DNA from: Branchipolynoe longqiensis
Taxonomy: Eukaryota > Annelida > Polychaeta > Phyllodocida > Polynoidae
Direction: 5' to 3'
Length of the DNA stretch: 64,000 bases
NCBI GenBank assembly: GCA_030323885.1
Contig: CM059198.1
Location: 15,538,462 to 15,602,461 of the forward strand
Position numbers and translations under genes: made by a program. The notes under the pieces are model-generated. The model did not search any database. It was not told the DNA's origin and saw only the letters and a program-made list of their open reading frames with translations. Shown here piece after piece: positions 53,501 to 61,561 of the stretch; the first letter of the stretch is position 1, and each line of letters begins with the position of its first letter.

Positions 53501-53706
53501 CAATGCTAACCAAATGGATTCAAAATGTCAACTTCTTTCATGGATAATAAAACAATACCAATAGAGGCCCCTTGAAAAGTAGTGGATCGACAGGGCAGCA
53601 GACGACAACGAATGCACCTGTTACTAACTTACTAATAAGGCGGTATTGAGCAATGAGTAGCATACTTACTTACCAGATTCCTAGAGTGTTCATCGGCCAT
53701 TTCCAT
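35767..53706 (-). CDS. TMEM272-like four-pass membrane protein, five exons
   Basis: A host gene encoding a small membrane protein of 159 residues. Exons on the minus strand: 53706-53670, 52107-52060, 42786-42692, 39331-39238 and 35972-35767. All have GT-AG borders, and the sum is 480 bases. Four hydrophobic segments: ALLVSTTMAVCMIISG (exon 2), VYLLVAGGFTLLKFITL (exon 3), AISVVAIINIFLLFWIVMG (exons 4-5), and PLAFGIHIIFCISLCV (exon 5). YDYCSREPNIPVYLLV and GNIWLY, followed by YC-x4-Y, resemble the DCP..PIYL and AGNVWIY..YC blocks I know from TMEM272 family proteins, whose function is not established. The match was made by eye. Exon 1 is least certain; GAG|GTAAAA near the end of exon 5 could be an alternative donor. 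Introns are filled with repeats. Confidence 0.75.
36087..36462. mobile_element. MITE family C copy
   Basis: Left end TAGATAAAAACATTCACTCC. Shares the GATGGCGGCCACTGAATGC and CAGCCCTGTCACAGGGCT blocks with the 39.4-39.8 kb copy. It runs straight into the next MITE. Confidence 0.6.
36463..37475. mobile_element. MITE family D with LINE insertion
   Basis: The ends ATAAAGGATTCACCCC and GGGGTGAATCTTTTATC are flanked by TA. The body matches the 56.7-57.1 kb copy (CTTGTCTTTTTGCATTCTCT) but is split by a 600-bp insertion. Confidence 0.75.
36507..37106 (-). mobile_element. 5'-truncated LINE inside a MITE
   Basis: Bounded by the 10-bp direct repeat GTGAAAACCA (36497-36506, 37107-37116). On the minus strand it ends with an ATG-repeat tail at the 36507 side. 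Just before that is a coding end, DIKTDSWTELSQQRAKWRAA then a stop, typical of the C-terminus of endonuclease/RT LINE proteins. Target-site duplication plus tail indicate insertion by target-primed reverse transcription. The LINE group differs from the CR1-like ones here; RTE-like is possible. Confidence 0.75.
37793..38175. mobile_element. MITE with 7-bp duplication, copy 2
   Basis: 383 bp, inverted relative to 14293-14663 and with the same CAAAGACCCTATAATACTAA ends. Flanks ATAATAC and ATAGCAC agree at five of seven positions, consistent with an aged 7-bp duplication. Confidence 0.8.
38176..38600 (-). mobile_element. MITE family E copy (diverged)
   Basis: Matches the family E body in inverse orientation (TTTGAAGTAACTTTGACTTT, ATATCCAACTTAGATATTAG). 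It ends with CTATGCACCTAA. The left terminus is lost against the preceding MITE. Confidence 0.6.
38885..39002 (-). mobile_element. MITE family E fragment
   Basis: About 118 bases of the family end, including TTTGATGGTTTCAACGGAC and ATCCAACTTTA. Confidence 0.6.
39238..39331 (-). CDS. TMEM272-like exon 4
   Basis: Acceptor CATTATATAG, donor TTATGG|GTAAGC. Encodes LGWYMYYHNDFSG and most of the third helix (IINIFLLFWIVM). Confidence 0.8.
39376..39797. mobile_element. MITE family C copy
   Basis: Contains CTACCCAGAGTAGCATGAAT, ATCTATATTGGCATAAAGTT and CAGCCCTGTCACAGGGCTGT. About 420 bp, no coding content. Confidence 0.65.
39808..40250. mobile_element. Possible MITE with weak inverted ends
   Basis: ATGGATTAATCAACTCGGGT on the left and a related inverse on the right (ACCCGGGTTACT-like, GTTAATCGATTACGG), about 430 bp apart. 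The similarity is imperfect and no target duplication is clear. Confidence 0.35.
40487..40832. mobile_element. MITE family E copy
   Basis: Starts TTAAAGTTACATAGTCCGAT and ends CATCGGACTTAAA. The body is in inverse order to the 24.3 kb copy. Confidence 0.7.
41080..41140 (-). mobile_element. SINE C 3'-end fragment
   Basis: Reverse of the SINE C tail (GGTACATTAGTTGTTTAAGC, then GGTCTTCCTCATTCCACTGC). Confidence 0.6.
41150..41302 (-). mobile_element. SINE A, tRNA-headed 5' half
   Basis: The best-preserved head of family A: on the minus strand, a box A-like TGGCCAAATGAGTTAGAG and an exact box B GGTTCGAATCC within about 60 bases, followed by the body as far as GGTCAAGG. The 3' half is missing. 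Confidence 0.8.
41635..41975. mobile_element. MITE family E copy
   Basis: Begins ATTAATGTCCGATGAAAGCA and ends AACCATCGGACGATGCAACT. 341 bp. Confidence 0.7.
42050..42200 (-). mobile_element. SINE A fragment, diverged
   Basis: Recognisable from GCAACATCTTAGATCATAT and CCCATTCAGTCACATTATCC. Heavily decayed. Confidence 0.6.
42266..42590 (-). mobile_element. SINE A, full-length diverged copy
   Basis: Runs from the 3' end (TCCTAGCAGCATCTAAGGAC) to the head (GGTTCAACCCCATGACC, a damaged box B). It lies about 100 bases past exon 3 of the TMEM272-like gene, in intron 3. Confidence 0.7.
42692..42786 (-). CDS. TMEM272-like exon 3
   Basis: A strong pyrimidine acceptor (CCTTTTCTCTTCTTTCTAG) opens the exon. 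Encodes TFYYDYCSREPNIPVYLL and the second membrane helix. The donor TTTG|GTACAT is weak by consensus, but its phase matches exon 4. Confidence 0.8.
43205..43440. repeat. Repeat family F copy
   Basis: Shares the GGCCATATTGGATTACATAC and TTTATTTGTCACTGTTTTGA blocks, inverted, with 24840-24983. Confidence 0.6.
43463..43602 (+). repeat. 140-bp module, copy 1
   Basis: TTGGCGCATAATTTCAAATT through ACATGTAACGG, repeated almost exactly at 47905-48043. Function unknown. Confidence 0.85.
44608..44697 (+). pseudogene. 5S rRNA-derived segment 1
   Basis: GCCATATCACGTTTAAACCA, then TCTCCTCTGATCA, then CTGGATGGGT resemble the 5' part and box C region of animal 5S rRNA. About 33 central bases (box A and intermediate element) are missing between GATCA and the TGGATGGG block. 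The second half is poorer than in the other copies. Confidence 0.65.
44709..44797 (+). pseudogene. 5S rRNA-derived segment 2
   Basis: GCCATATCACG, CTCTCGTCTGATCA and TACTTGGATGGGTACCACCT are all recognisable 5S blocks. The same central deletion is present. Confidence 0.75.
45057..45152 (+). pseudogene. 5S rRNA-derived segment 3
   Basis: The longest copy: GGCTCTCGTCTGAT, ACTTGGATGGGTACC, ACCTGGGAATACC and a CAGCTGTCCTAGCC end that resembles the 5S 3' terminus. The same central deletion is present, so it cannot form a normal 5S RNA. Confidence 0.78.
45153..46680. other. Intronic, GC-richer, no gene recognised
   Basis: No conserved frame. A MITE D right end (GGGGTGAATCTTTTATCT) lies at about 45619-45636. 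An imperfect local repeat (GGCCAACACACATACTG, ACTGAGTC-ATAAA) lies at 46390-46510. Confidence 0.45.
46680..47310. repeat. Minisatellite, about 100-bp unit
   Basis: Tandem, diverged copies of a unit containing CATGTCCATGACGCCACC, CGTCGGTGATGTCACCCACG and AAAAGGTCACCCACGTCACC. A 203-codon frame (46753-47364) stays open across it, but the protein is only the translated repeat. Confidence 0.85.
47697..47880 (+). repeat. 180-bp direct repeat, copy 1
   Basis: GGCGTGGCTCGGGGCTCC through AATAAAACCTCCATTTCCC, identical or nearly so to 48077-48253. It contains an AATAAA signal near its end. Confidence 0.85.
47905..48043 (+). repeat. 140-bp module, copy 2
   Basis: Near-identical to 43463-43602, 4.4 kb away. 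It lies between the two 180-bp direct repeats. Confidence 0.85.
48077..48253 (+). repeat. 180-bp direct repeat, copy 2
   Basis: Second copy of 47697-47880. The pair and the roughly 200 bases between them look like a miniature LTR-type layout, but TG..CA ends and target duplications were not found. Confidence 0.85.
48335..49375. other. GC-rich island, unidentified
   Basis: About 1 kb of strongly GC- and CpG-rich sequence in an AT-rich neighbourhood. Overlapping frames are open on both strands because stops are rare, and none shows a recognised domain. Near its right end, GGTCGCCCGAGAGCC-TTAGCC resembles the sequence before the 180-bp repeat at about 47665. It may be the 5' region or body of an unclassified retroelement, or a CpG island in the intron. 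Confidence 0.6.
49500..49692 (-). repeat. tRNA-like repeat family T copy
   Basis: Same sequence as the left arm of the inverted repeat at 50143-50395, ending at GGACGTCAC. The tRNA-like part is on the minus strand at about 49563-49650. Confidence 0.85.
49700..50002. mobile_element. MITE with TGGCTTCTGCGCATGCG ends
   Basis: 303 bp. The inverted ends TGGCTTCTGCGCATGCGCGG are exact over at least 20 bases and continue as ATTTT. No ORF, no clear target duplication. Confidence 0.8.
50041..50135 (+). repeat. Repeat family G fragment
   Basis: GGTACGCGCAGTGCAAAACG and AGAACCCTAACCGTATCAAT match the 32.5 kb tandem pair. Confidence 0.7.
50396..50513. repeat. (GTAT)n/(GT)n microsatellite
   Basis: GTATGTAT, then GTGC, then a long GT run. 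Confidence 0.95.
50514..50812 (-). mobile_element. SINE A, near-complete, inside microsatellite
   Basis: From the 3' end GCTAGCAACATCTAAGGTCA to the head GTCGACCAGG-like and CAAACTCACAACCCCACG (box B damaged). It interrupts a GT/CA-type microsatellite. Confidence 0.8.
50813..51070. repeat. (CATA)n microsatellite
   Basis: More than 130 uninterrupted bases of CATA units (50943-51070) after a mixed GCATGCAT/ACGT part. Long ORFs on both strands are artefacts. Confidence 0.95.
51071..51395 (+). repeat. tRNA-like repeat family T copy
   Basis: Contains a perfect pol III box A TGGCCTAGTGG (about 51138) and a box B-like GGTTCAAACCC (about 51190). Between them is GGACTTGTAATC, like a Thr(UGU) anticodon arm. 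The acceptor ends do not pair and the variable region is long, so it is a tRNA-derived repeat, not a working tRNA gene. Downstream body: TTGAAAATACCCCAGTTTTA. Confidence 0.8.
51400..52055. other. Intronic, no gene recognised
   Basis: AT-rich, no conserved frame. Part of intron 2 of the TMEM272-like gene. Confidence 0.45.
52060..52107 (-). CDS. TMEM272-like exon 2, first membrane segment
   Basis: Acceptor CCTGACAG, donor TTTCTG|GTAAGT. Encodes the first hydrophobic helix. The frame is also open for about 40 bases upstream with an ATG (about 52141), so an alternative start inside a longer exon is possible. A MITE E fragment ends about 40 bases upstream. Confidence 0.65.
52148..52288. mobile_element. 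MITE family E fragment
   Basis: Starts GGTTAAAGTTGCACAATCAG and includes GATAAAGGCATCAAATTTTC. It lies between exon 2 and the next MITE. Confidence 0.55.
52290..52856. mobile_element. Foldback MITE family B, copy 3
   Basis: 567 bp, inverted relative to copies 1 and 2. Ends AGCCGTGTTCACACGGG and the inverse. The core GAAACCCTAAAAATAAATGA is conserved. It sits in intron 1 of the TMEM272-like gene. Confidence 0.75.
52870..53660. other. Intronic, no gene recognised
   Basis: AT-rich. A short tandem GGCATACGGTAATATAAT lies near 53306-53345. No other feature. Confidence 0.45.
53670..53706 (-). CDS. TMEM272-like exon 1
   Basis: Starts ATGGAAATGGCC; the second ATG is in frame. Two overlapping GTAAGT donors are present (after CTG, or four bases later after CTGGTAA). 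Only the second gives the phase that exon 2 needs. An acceptor-like CATTGCTAG lies just upstream of the ATG, so an untranslated exon may precede it. Confidence 0.55.
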
Positions 53707-53719
53707 CAGGCCTAGCAAT

Positions 53720-54600
53720 GACAAAAGCGGGAGTTAGACATGATTTAGGATCCCGGAAGCTTCCGAATAGAGTGAGAGATAGAGAAAGCGCGAGCAAGAT
53801 AGGCTATGATCAACATTCATGAAACCGAATCATTTAGGTATTTGAATGAAAACCTACTTTTCTGAATTGCTTTTTCATTTTTGTTATGTGTTTGTATCAA
53901 TCCATCTCAGCATGAGTTTTCTGTTTGTTTTTTGGGGGCGGGAGGGGGGGGGGGGCAACTTTATCACGTATAGGTTCAAATAAATTTGGTCAATAGAAGC
54001 ATATCTGCTTTGTTCATTAAAAAAAGAACCATGTGCATGGCTACCTTATGATATTGTTGATTAAAAGTAAGCAAACAAAATAATCAATATTTTGCAGGTT
54101 GGTTGTCATGTTATATATCACACAAACTATTAACACAAATCCCAATTTCTAGATAACGCCTTTTTTGTAGTGGGGAATTTTCTTGAAACCACATATTGCG
54201 ATGAATTCATGCACATAAATGTTTTAAAAGATGATTATATAACCTGATTTCCAAGTTCAGTTTGACAGTGCGCTTTGTACCTGCATTGTTATGAAATAGA
54301 GTTTGTTGGCAATATGACATGAATTTCTTATAGGCTATAGATACCATTAGCTTCCAAACTTGTCAATCCTGTTTCCTTTATTTGGTGGATATAATTTAAC
54401 AGTCCGAGCGGATCAGTCGGCGCCAACGACCAAACAGCTGGTATACAAGTGGTCAGAGCCCCTTAGGGGTGGCGCTGATTCGGACAGAGGACGCCGGAAA
54501 CCGGTTGGGATGTAAAATAAATATTAGGCAGTGTCTTAGTTTCTTAATACATGAATACAAGTACAATTAGTCAATGTCTTCAATGTCACTGGGAGCTGGT
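53720..54600. other. Region upstream of the TMEM272-like gene
   Basis: The promoter should lie here if exon 1 is right, but no clear core promoter could be picked. A G-run lies at about 53938-53955. No ORF of note. Confidence 0.35.
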
Positions 54601-54629
54601 AGGGCAAGGACCTTGGAGCCAGACAACTG

Positions 54630-55693
54630 CCACATTCATAGATTTCAGCAAGGCATTCGATACAGTGAATCATGACATACTGATAAAAAAGCTAGAAAGA
54701 GTAGGAATAAGAGGAATAACACTAGACTGAATAAGGAATTACATCAGTGAGAAGTCAGAGAACAAAAGTAAATGGCAAAACATCAGAAAGTATACAGGTA
54801 ACCTGTGGAGTCCCTCAAGGTTCAGTATTAGGCCCACTCCTCTTCATCATTTACATCAATGATCTGGAGAAGTCCTTAGAGGGAATCAAATTCCAACTAT
54901 ATGCTGATGACACTGTGATATACACAACAAGCAATAGAAGAAAAGAGAACAGAGATGAGCTAAATGAGAAACTAGTAGCTTTAGATAACTGGTGTAACTC
55001 CAACAAGATTTCCATAAACCACAAGAAGTCAAAGGTCCTAGTGTTTGGCAGGGGGAAAATCAACTATGGGAATGAGCCAATAATTTTGGGAGGAAAAGTT
55101 CTTGATTATCAGACCAACTACAGATATCTAGGGATGGATCTTGATAGGAAACTAAACTACAATGATAACATAAAAGAAGTTATCAAGAAGGCAAACCACA
55201 AAATCTGGATATTAGCGAATACCAGAAATACATAACTACAAATATGGCTATTAAAATCTATAAAGGTATGATACTACCATACTTCGACTATGGTGATGTA
55301 ATATATATGGGGGGTAACAAAAATATGTTGGATAAACTACAAAATAGAGCACTTAAGATATGTCTGAAGGTGGAACATAGACACCCAACTGATGATCTCC
55401 ATAGAAAAGCAAGAGTCAACACACTAAATGACAGGAGAAAAGCACATCTCAAAATAGCAGCATTCAGGGAGACAAGGAAGCCTGGGATGGGGCAGGTAAC
55501 AAAAAAGACAACAAGAGGTAGTGATGGCCCCAGACTGATAAGAAACAGAGCCAAAAACAGATCATATGAGAGGAGTACCGAGTACATGAAGGCAAGGGAA
55601 TGGAATACACTGGGAATAGAAGAACGAAGTACAGGGACAATAGAAACATATAAAACATTAATCAAAAGAGAGCTAAATGCACTGCTAGACTAA
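54630..55693 (+). pseudogene. Non-LTR reverse transcriptase fragment
   Basis: A 5'-truncated LINE. A first part in one frame ([16 protein letters not shown], catalytic Asp) shifts near 54730-54750 into a 162-codon frame with TCGVPQGSVLGPLLFIIYI, YADDTVIYT (catalytic YADD) and NKISINHKKSKVLVFG. A stop near 55235 separates the final part (55244-55693, with PYFDYGDVIYMG). The tail is A-rich (ATAAATAAATAAATAAA). It differs from the CR1-like copies; jockey or a related group is likely. Confidence 0.82.
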
Positions 55694-55699
55694 TGACAA

Positions 55700-56390
55700 C
55701 AACAAATAAAATGAATTAAAAAAGAAAAAGAAAGATAGATAAATAAATAAATAAAAAATACACTGATAATTCAAGCAAAGATTTACATACAAAGGTAAAC
55801 TTTAAACTTAAAACCAAAACCTAATGACCACTAACACATCACGGTGAAGCCATTCAGAGAAATTAACTATTGGTAACCAAACAATTATCCGATTGTAGAA
55901 CGAACAAACTCGCAGAGGTTTAGGGGATGTGGGAGAATGCTTACAGAGAAAGAATGCGCGCAGTAGTTAGCTACACAACAACTGAAAGTGATAAAAAGAA
56001 GGGGAGTCACAAGACTATTACTGTCTAGCAAGTCATTAGACTTAACCGTTATGGGCAGCATAAATACACCCATCACAAAAAAAAGAAAAAAGAAAGGTAG
56101 GCCCACGACCGACTCCCCCCCCCCCCCCCCCCCGAACCCCCATGTAGTGGTTGTTAAAATAGAGGGTCGGTAGGACTGGTAAACTTGAACCCGCTCGGAT
56201 TAATGTGTGCCGAATGCGGGTCATACGGGCGGAGGGGAGGAGGACCTGGTTCCCAACGGGCCCGCTTGGTGATGTGAGGGAGGGGTCTCGGGCTTCCACC
56301 ATCGAATCAACCACAATGGGGTTAGACAAATTCACGGGAATCGATAGGTGGCGCTGCGACGCAACTCGGGCTAAGGACCGACATGGTAAT
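55700..56390. other. Intergenic, no gene recognised
   Basis: A C-run lies at about 56116-56134. No conserved frame. Confidence 0.5.
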
Positions 56391-56394
56391 GTAC

Positions 56395-56685
56395 TGGAGC
56401 CAAACAGTGGTGAGGGTTTAGAGGTGTGGTGAGGGTGTAGGTGGTGTAGGTGTGTGTGGTGGGGGTGTAGGTGTGTGGTGGGGATTAGGGATGCTAAAGA
56501 TTGTGAGGTGCTGCTCTGCAAGACACCCTTACACCTCAACCACAAACCACCTACACCACACTCACCCTACACATGTACCCACCTAAATCCCCACTACACC
56601 CCCTCAACCCCCACCACACACGCCTACACCCCCCCCTACACCCCCATCACACAAACCTGCACCCCAACCATGGAGACCCTCAACC
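56395..56685. repeat. GT-rich and CA-rich inverted minisatellite
   Basis: A G/T-rich block (GGTGTAGGTGGTGTAGGTG, about 56405-56495) is followed by a C/A-rich block (CTACACCCCC units, about 56535-56680) that can pair with it. Confidence 0.75.
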
Positions 56686-56688
56686 CTA

Positions 56689-57098
56689 GATAAAAAATTC
56701 ACCCCATACTTACAGTACAGGGGTGACAACCAAGCCATTAGAAAAGCTGGCGATGAATTTTGACATGCTGGGTTAATTAACTGAGCTGGTAAATTCTTAA
56801 TTTAAGAAGCACAATATATTCTTTATGTACGTCTTCATATTTACCCGCTACTTTTGAGTTGGAAAATATAATAAAACATACTTTAATGCAATTTAAAAGT
56901 GAAATCGACGGCGTCTCTGGCCGCCATCTTGTCTTTTTGCATTCTCTCCCATTTCACCAACTCTGTGCTGACAAAGTAACCATTTGACACTGGTGCCAGG
57001 CATTCTACTTCCTGTTTCATACTAAAACTATTTTCGCCCGTATTTAGACTACGTTGTCGTTCACCCCTGTACTGGAAGTATGGGGTGAATCTTTTATC
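56689..57098. mobile_element. MITE family D, complete copy
   Basis: 410 bp with ends GATAAAAAATTCACCCC and GGGGTGAATCTTTTATC, flanked by TA on both sides. A second inverted pair (CAGTACAGGGGTGA, TCACCCCTGTACTG) lies just inside. TA duplication suggests a Tc1/mariner-type origin. Confidence 0.8.
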
Positions 57099-57174
57099 TA
57101 CCTCAACCCCTACTCCACCCCGCCACACACACCTATCCCCCCCCCCCCCCCCCCCACCCCCAAACAAATACCAA

Positions 57175-58740
57175 TGTACTGCTTTTCACTCTATTATGGA
57201 GCATCCCCGAGAATCTTGAAAGAACTACACACTATAATAGCTGAACAACTGTACAATATATATAGAAAATCAATCGACCAAGGGAAACTACCTAGAGACT
57301 GGAAGATCGGCTATGTGTCCCCGATCTTCAAGAAAGGCGACCGACATCAGGCTAAAAATTACCGACCCGTTAGTTTAACCTCGGTCATATGTAAAACACT
57401 GGAGTCTATAATACATGATAAGATCATGCACCATCTCGTCCAGAACCAACTATTGACAAAGTTCCAGCATGGTTTTGTCAAGGGGAGATCTTGTGTAACC
57501 CAGATACTGGCAGTTCTAGACAGATGGACAGAAGCACTGGACAATGACAGCAACGTAGATTCAGTGTACTTAGATTTTGCCAAAGCGTTTGACAGTGTGC
57601 CCCACAAACGCCTACTCATGAAGATGAAGAGCTTCGGTATTACTGGAAAACTATGGACTTGGATCGAGGATTTCCTTCATGCAAGAATACAGCACGTAGT
57701 TATCAATGGTGTGAAATCCCTGGCAGCATTAGTGTTGAGTGGTATTCCGCAAGGAAGTGTTCTGGGCCCCCTACTGGTCATCCATGCATTCATCCAGATG
57801 TTTGCGGATGATACAAAGCTGTATATGGAGGTTAACAGCCCTGAAGATCAACAGGTGCTACAAAAAGACCTAACTGCACTTGAAGACTGGGCCAACCTGT
57901 GGCAACTACGTTTCAATGCACAGAAGTGCAAGGTCATGCACCTGGGTAACAGAAATGAAAATCTCAGTTACTACATGCACCAAGATGGAGAAGAAGTCCA
58001 GCTCCAAGTGACAGAACTAGAGAAAGATCTTGGCATATACATGGACATCGGACTCACCTTCTCATATCACAGTGAACAAAAGGTGACCAAAGCGAACAAG
58101 CTTCTAGGCATGATACGCCGCTCGTACACATATCTAGACAATGACACGGTGAAGACACTGTACACGTCACTGATCCGGCCGCACCTTGAGTATGGCAACA
58201 CGGCTTGGACACCGAAGTTCAAGAAGGACATGTCAATGATCGAGAGTGTACAGAGACATGCTACAAAGTTATCACCAACCATAAGATAACTACCATACGA
58301 AGAACGTCTCAGGATTCTCAACCTACCCAGCTTATACTACCGAAGGGCCAGGGGAGACATAATAGAAGCATTCAAACACGTCACTGGAAGATATGCGGTT
58401 GATGCTAGATACCTGAAGCTGGCCAACTGTAAAACTAGAGGTCATCGATACAAGCTGAAGAAGGAAAGAGCAATAAAACCTGTCAGACAGCTATTCTTCA
58501 GTAACAGGATAGTAAATGCCTGGAACGCATTGCCTGAACATGTCATAGAAGCGCCTTCCGTCAACGCCTTCAAAGGCAGACTGGATAAGCATTGGAGGGG
58601 GCTGCAATATTGCACACATCCGGTACTTGATGCATTTAATCCTAGTAAATCAAATTTTGACATGCATCGACCTGATACAGGCTATAAGCCTAACAAAATC
58701 AGAAGCGGATGAGTATGAGTATGAGTATTATCACCCATCA
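57175..58740 (+). pseudogene. CR1-like LINE, 5'-truncated RT
   Basis: Starts inside the RT (SPRILKELHTIIAEQ) and runs to the C-terminus. Blocks: PIFKKGDRHQAKNYRPVSL, YLDFAKAFDSVPH (catalytic Asp), SGIPQGSVLGPL, then MFADDTK (catalytic FADD). About 15 residues are missing between the last two. A stop at 58289 breaks the frame, which resumes to FSNRIVNAWNALPEHVIEA and a stop at about 58712. The 3' tail is GAGTAT repeats. It is a different CR1-like family from the 25-29 kb LINE. Confidence 0.85.
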
Positions 58741-58799
58741 TGGGCCGACTTGCCTCGCAGCGCCACCTGGAATTTTAGTACCGATTGTACCCCATTAAG

Positions 58800-58990
58800 A
58801 AATTATGCGCTGATGTGGCCAACAGAGGGAGTGCACGTGACGTCATCACTTAGCAGTCAGCGGCCACCCATCTTGGATTACGAGCACCCTCCCTAGCCAT
58901 GTTGTGAATGCATGCATATGCAGTAAAACAGAGTTTTCTTGTGTTCTGGGAGGTTTTGGTCAGTTTACATCAACTGTGTTTACTATGACG
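58800..58990 (+). repeat. Repeat family F copy
   Basis: TCTTGGATTACGAGCACCCT and TTGTGTTCTGGGAGGTT match 24660-24840 closely. Confidence 0.7.
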
Positions 58991-59335
58991 CCGTATCCCG
59001 AGCATACCCAAAGTATACGTAACGTATGACACCGTATGCCGATCGAAAATCGCATACGTCGGCATACGCTAAGGCCATACGTCATCGTGTAACAGCCCCT
59101 TTAGGTTCTAGTAGCGTTCAGTGCACCGCCCTAATTAATGCCGAGAAATCCACCACTGGCCCTCTGCTGGCTCAATTACCTAGCGACCAAAAACAAACTA
59201 TACCTCCCTCCCCAACCATTAGTACGGTTTGGACTATAGAGAACGCACCCTTTATGAACCAGACTAATCACTCCTGTGCCCTGTTCCCGTGACAAGGCTG
59301 CAAAACAGCCTGTTAGAAAATGTGTCGGAAGACTG
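58991..59335. other. CATACG-rich segment, no gene recognised
   Basis: From 58986 to 59090 the motif CATACG or CGTATG occurs repeatedly in both orientations. It is otherwise featureless. Confidence 0.5.
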
Positions 59336-59656
59336 GGTTATGGAAATAACCCGATGATTTTGTTTTCTAATATGCCAAATACAGAGTTCAAATGCTTATT
59401 TACCATAGCCCACTATTTTTGAGTTTATTACTCACGAAATTATGTAAATTAATACAATTTAAGTCAAATCGAGAGCTTTCTGTGACTGCCATCTTACTTT
59501 ATTTGTGCGCATTCTCTCTCAATTTTAAGCCAATATAGATAAACTTTGTACACTGGAACCACCACAGGCACAATTGATTCCTACTGAATCCGGTTTTGCT
59601 CGGATTTGAGCAGGGATGTCATTCACCCCTACTCTGAACAGGGTGAATCTTTTATC
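59336..59656. mobile_element. MITE family D, right part
   Basis: Ends GGGTGAATCTTTTATC followed by TA. The body (CGAGAGCTTTCTGTGACTGC, GCGCATTCTCTC) is a diverged family D. The left end is missing. Confidence 0.6.
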
Positions 59657-59659
59657 TAG

Positions 59660-60580
59660 ACCCCGAGCCGCTTAGATTTTTGCGAAAATCGAGTTTAATT
59701 AGCTAAACAAATAATAAAGGAGTCAGGTATACCTCGTACAGATGGAATCATACTATGACAAATACTCTCCAAGCATATCGTTGCAGGTCTCAGTTTATGC
59801 AACTGTCTATGTGGGAGGAGAGTGCTGAGGTTGGTTGCTAGTGCTACTGTTATGTTGTAGTTAGGCCAGCAGCACTGAAAAGGCTTTTATATAACCCTAT
59901 AGAGAAAAATGTCAGAATTTGCCATAACCAGCTACTTTTTCTGTGAATAATTGATTAAATCACATAGATTAATAGACTTTAAAAGTTGAATTGAGAGCTT
60001 TCTGTGGTGGCCATCTTGGTGGTTTCCATGGATTTCACATTATGTATGGAACCCCTCTAGGTCATGTGATGAGGGAATCCCACACATAATATCATTCATA
60101 CATCACATACCTCAATACTCTCCGCCCACATTTTCAGTTGCATGAACTGAAAGAAAATAAGCAAGGGTGTGTTTGGAGAGCTTTTGATACAGGTGTCGCA
60201 GTTTGAGATTGGACCCTGTTTGAAATTGTCCTTTTCGCAATGCACATACATTAAAGTCAGTATTTCCGCCAGATTGAGATTGTACCCATGTTTCTGTAGT
60301 TGTTAATTATATACTTGTGGATGGTGAGAAAATGATAGTGTAGTAGCATGATCTAAACATTGGTCTTCTAGTCGTATGGGTGATTACACACTATATGGAA
60401 ACTGCACACGTGAATAATAACATTGGTAATTCGTAGCATTGGAGACTGCATTAGTGTCACCTTGGTACCACTTGCTTACCTGTCCATCCAATGCGACACA
60501 CCCATTGTTGGGAATATTAACATGTTTGAAATCCATTCGCTACCTGAACCCCACAGAGCAAAAGGTCAGCTTTCTATGTA
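59660..60580. other. Intergenic, one diverged MITE D body
   Basis: About 59930-60040 repeats the family D body (GAGAGCTTTCTGTGGTGGCC). No gene. Confidence 0.45.
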
Positions 60581-60583
60581 TTA

Positions 60584-61560
60584 ATAGACTACATCACGGT
60601 TCCGACTGCGCATGCGCTGAAAATGGCGTTGGGAGCAAAGCAAAGGTGTACGGCCATTGAGTTTGCCAATACGCGCAGTGAAAAACGTTAGTTTTATTCA
60701 AAATTAATAGAAATCCAAAACACTAACCTTATCAATTTAATATAATCTTTTTGTTAAACATGTTTTCTACATGTCTTCCAAGCAGTTTGTATCTAGGTCG
60801 TGTGGTTTTATCAATATTTTACTTTTTCTGTATGGAGATCGCTCACTACCATTGACAATGCATTGAGTATGGTGTACGGCCATTGAGTTTGCCGATAGGC
60901 GTAGGGCAAAACTGGCATATTATTTAAAATAAATAGAAATACATAACAATTTGGCACAAAAATGGATGGAAGGATGCAATATAATAATATAATGAATATG
61001 ACTAAGACACAACTCTCCATAATTAAGCATTTTGAGCTAAGAAACATACAATTTCAGTCACTTTACAGGCTGATGTTTACATCACCATTGATTATCCAGA
61101 AGTAATTCTTGTTCTAAATATTAAAATGTCAACAAAAACTTGTTTCAAAGAAATATATAACCAATATCTGATCAACCCTACTCGTTTTCTATTTCTACAT
61201 ATGTCATTAACCATAGGATATAAATAAAAACATGAATAAAATAAGTAAAACTGACTGTGGCTATGGCTCTAACACTAGTCTGATTTGTCTAAATCTAAAT
61301 GCACATTGCATAAGATGTCCTGATTATATTGATGTAAATGCAATGCTGGATAAAAGATTAATATCTTAATTTATTATATATATTTTTTTAGTTGGTATTC
61401 TATGTTTCAAACAAGAGCTGAGATGAGCTGAAACTAGCACATTTCATAGCTGCACCCAGTGTATTAGCATGTGCCATGTGCTTCTGTGGGGGGGGGGGGG
61501 TTGTTTTGCTCTGACGCATCCCACAATGCACTGCGCTGCTGGAACCGTGATGTAGTCTAT
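60584..61560. mobile_element. DNA element with 20-bp exact ends
   Basis: 977 bp bounded by ATAGACTACATCACGGTTCC and its exact inverse. If the target is TA, the element proper starts at GACTAC. It contains two parts of repeat family G (60657-60850, 60884 onward). No transposase frame. Confidence 0.78.
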
Positions 61561-61561
61561 T

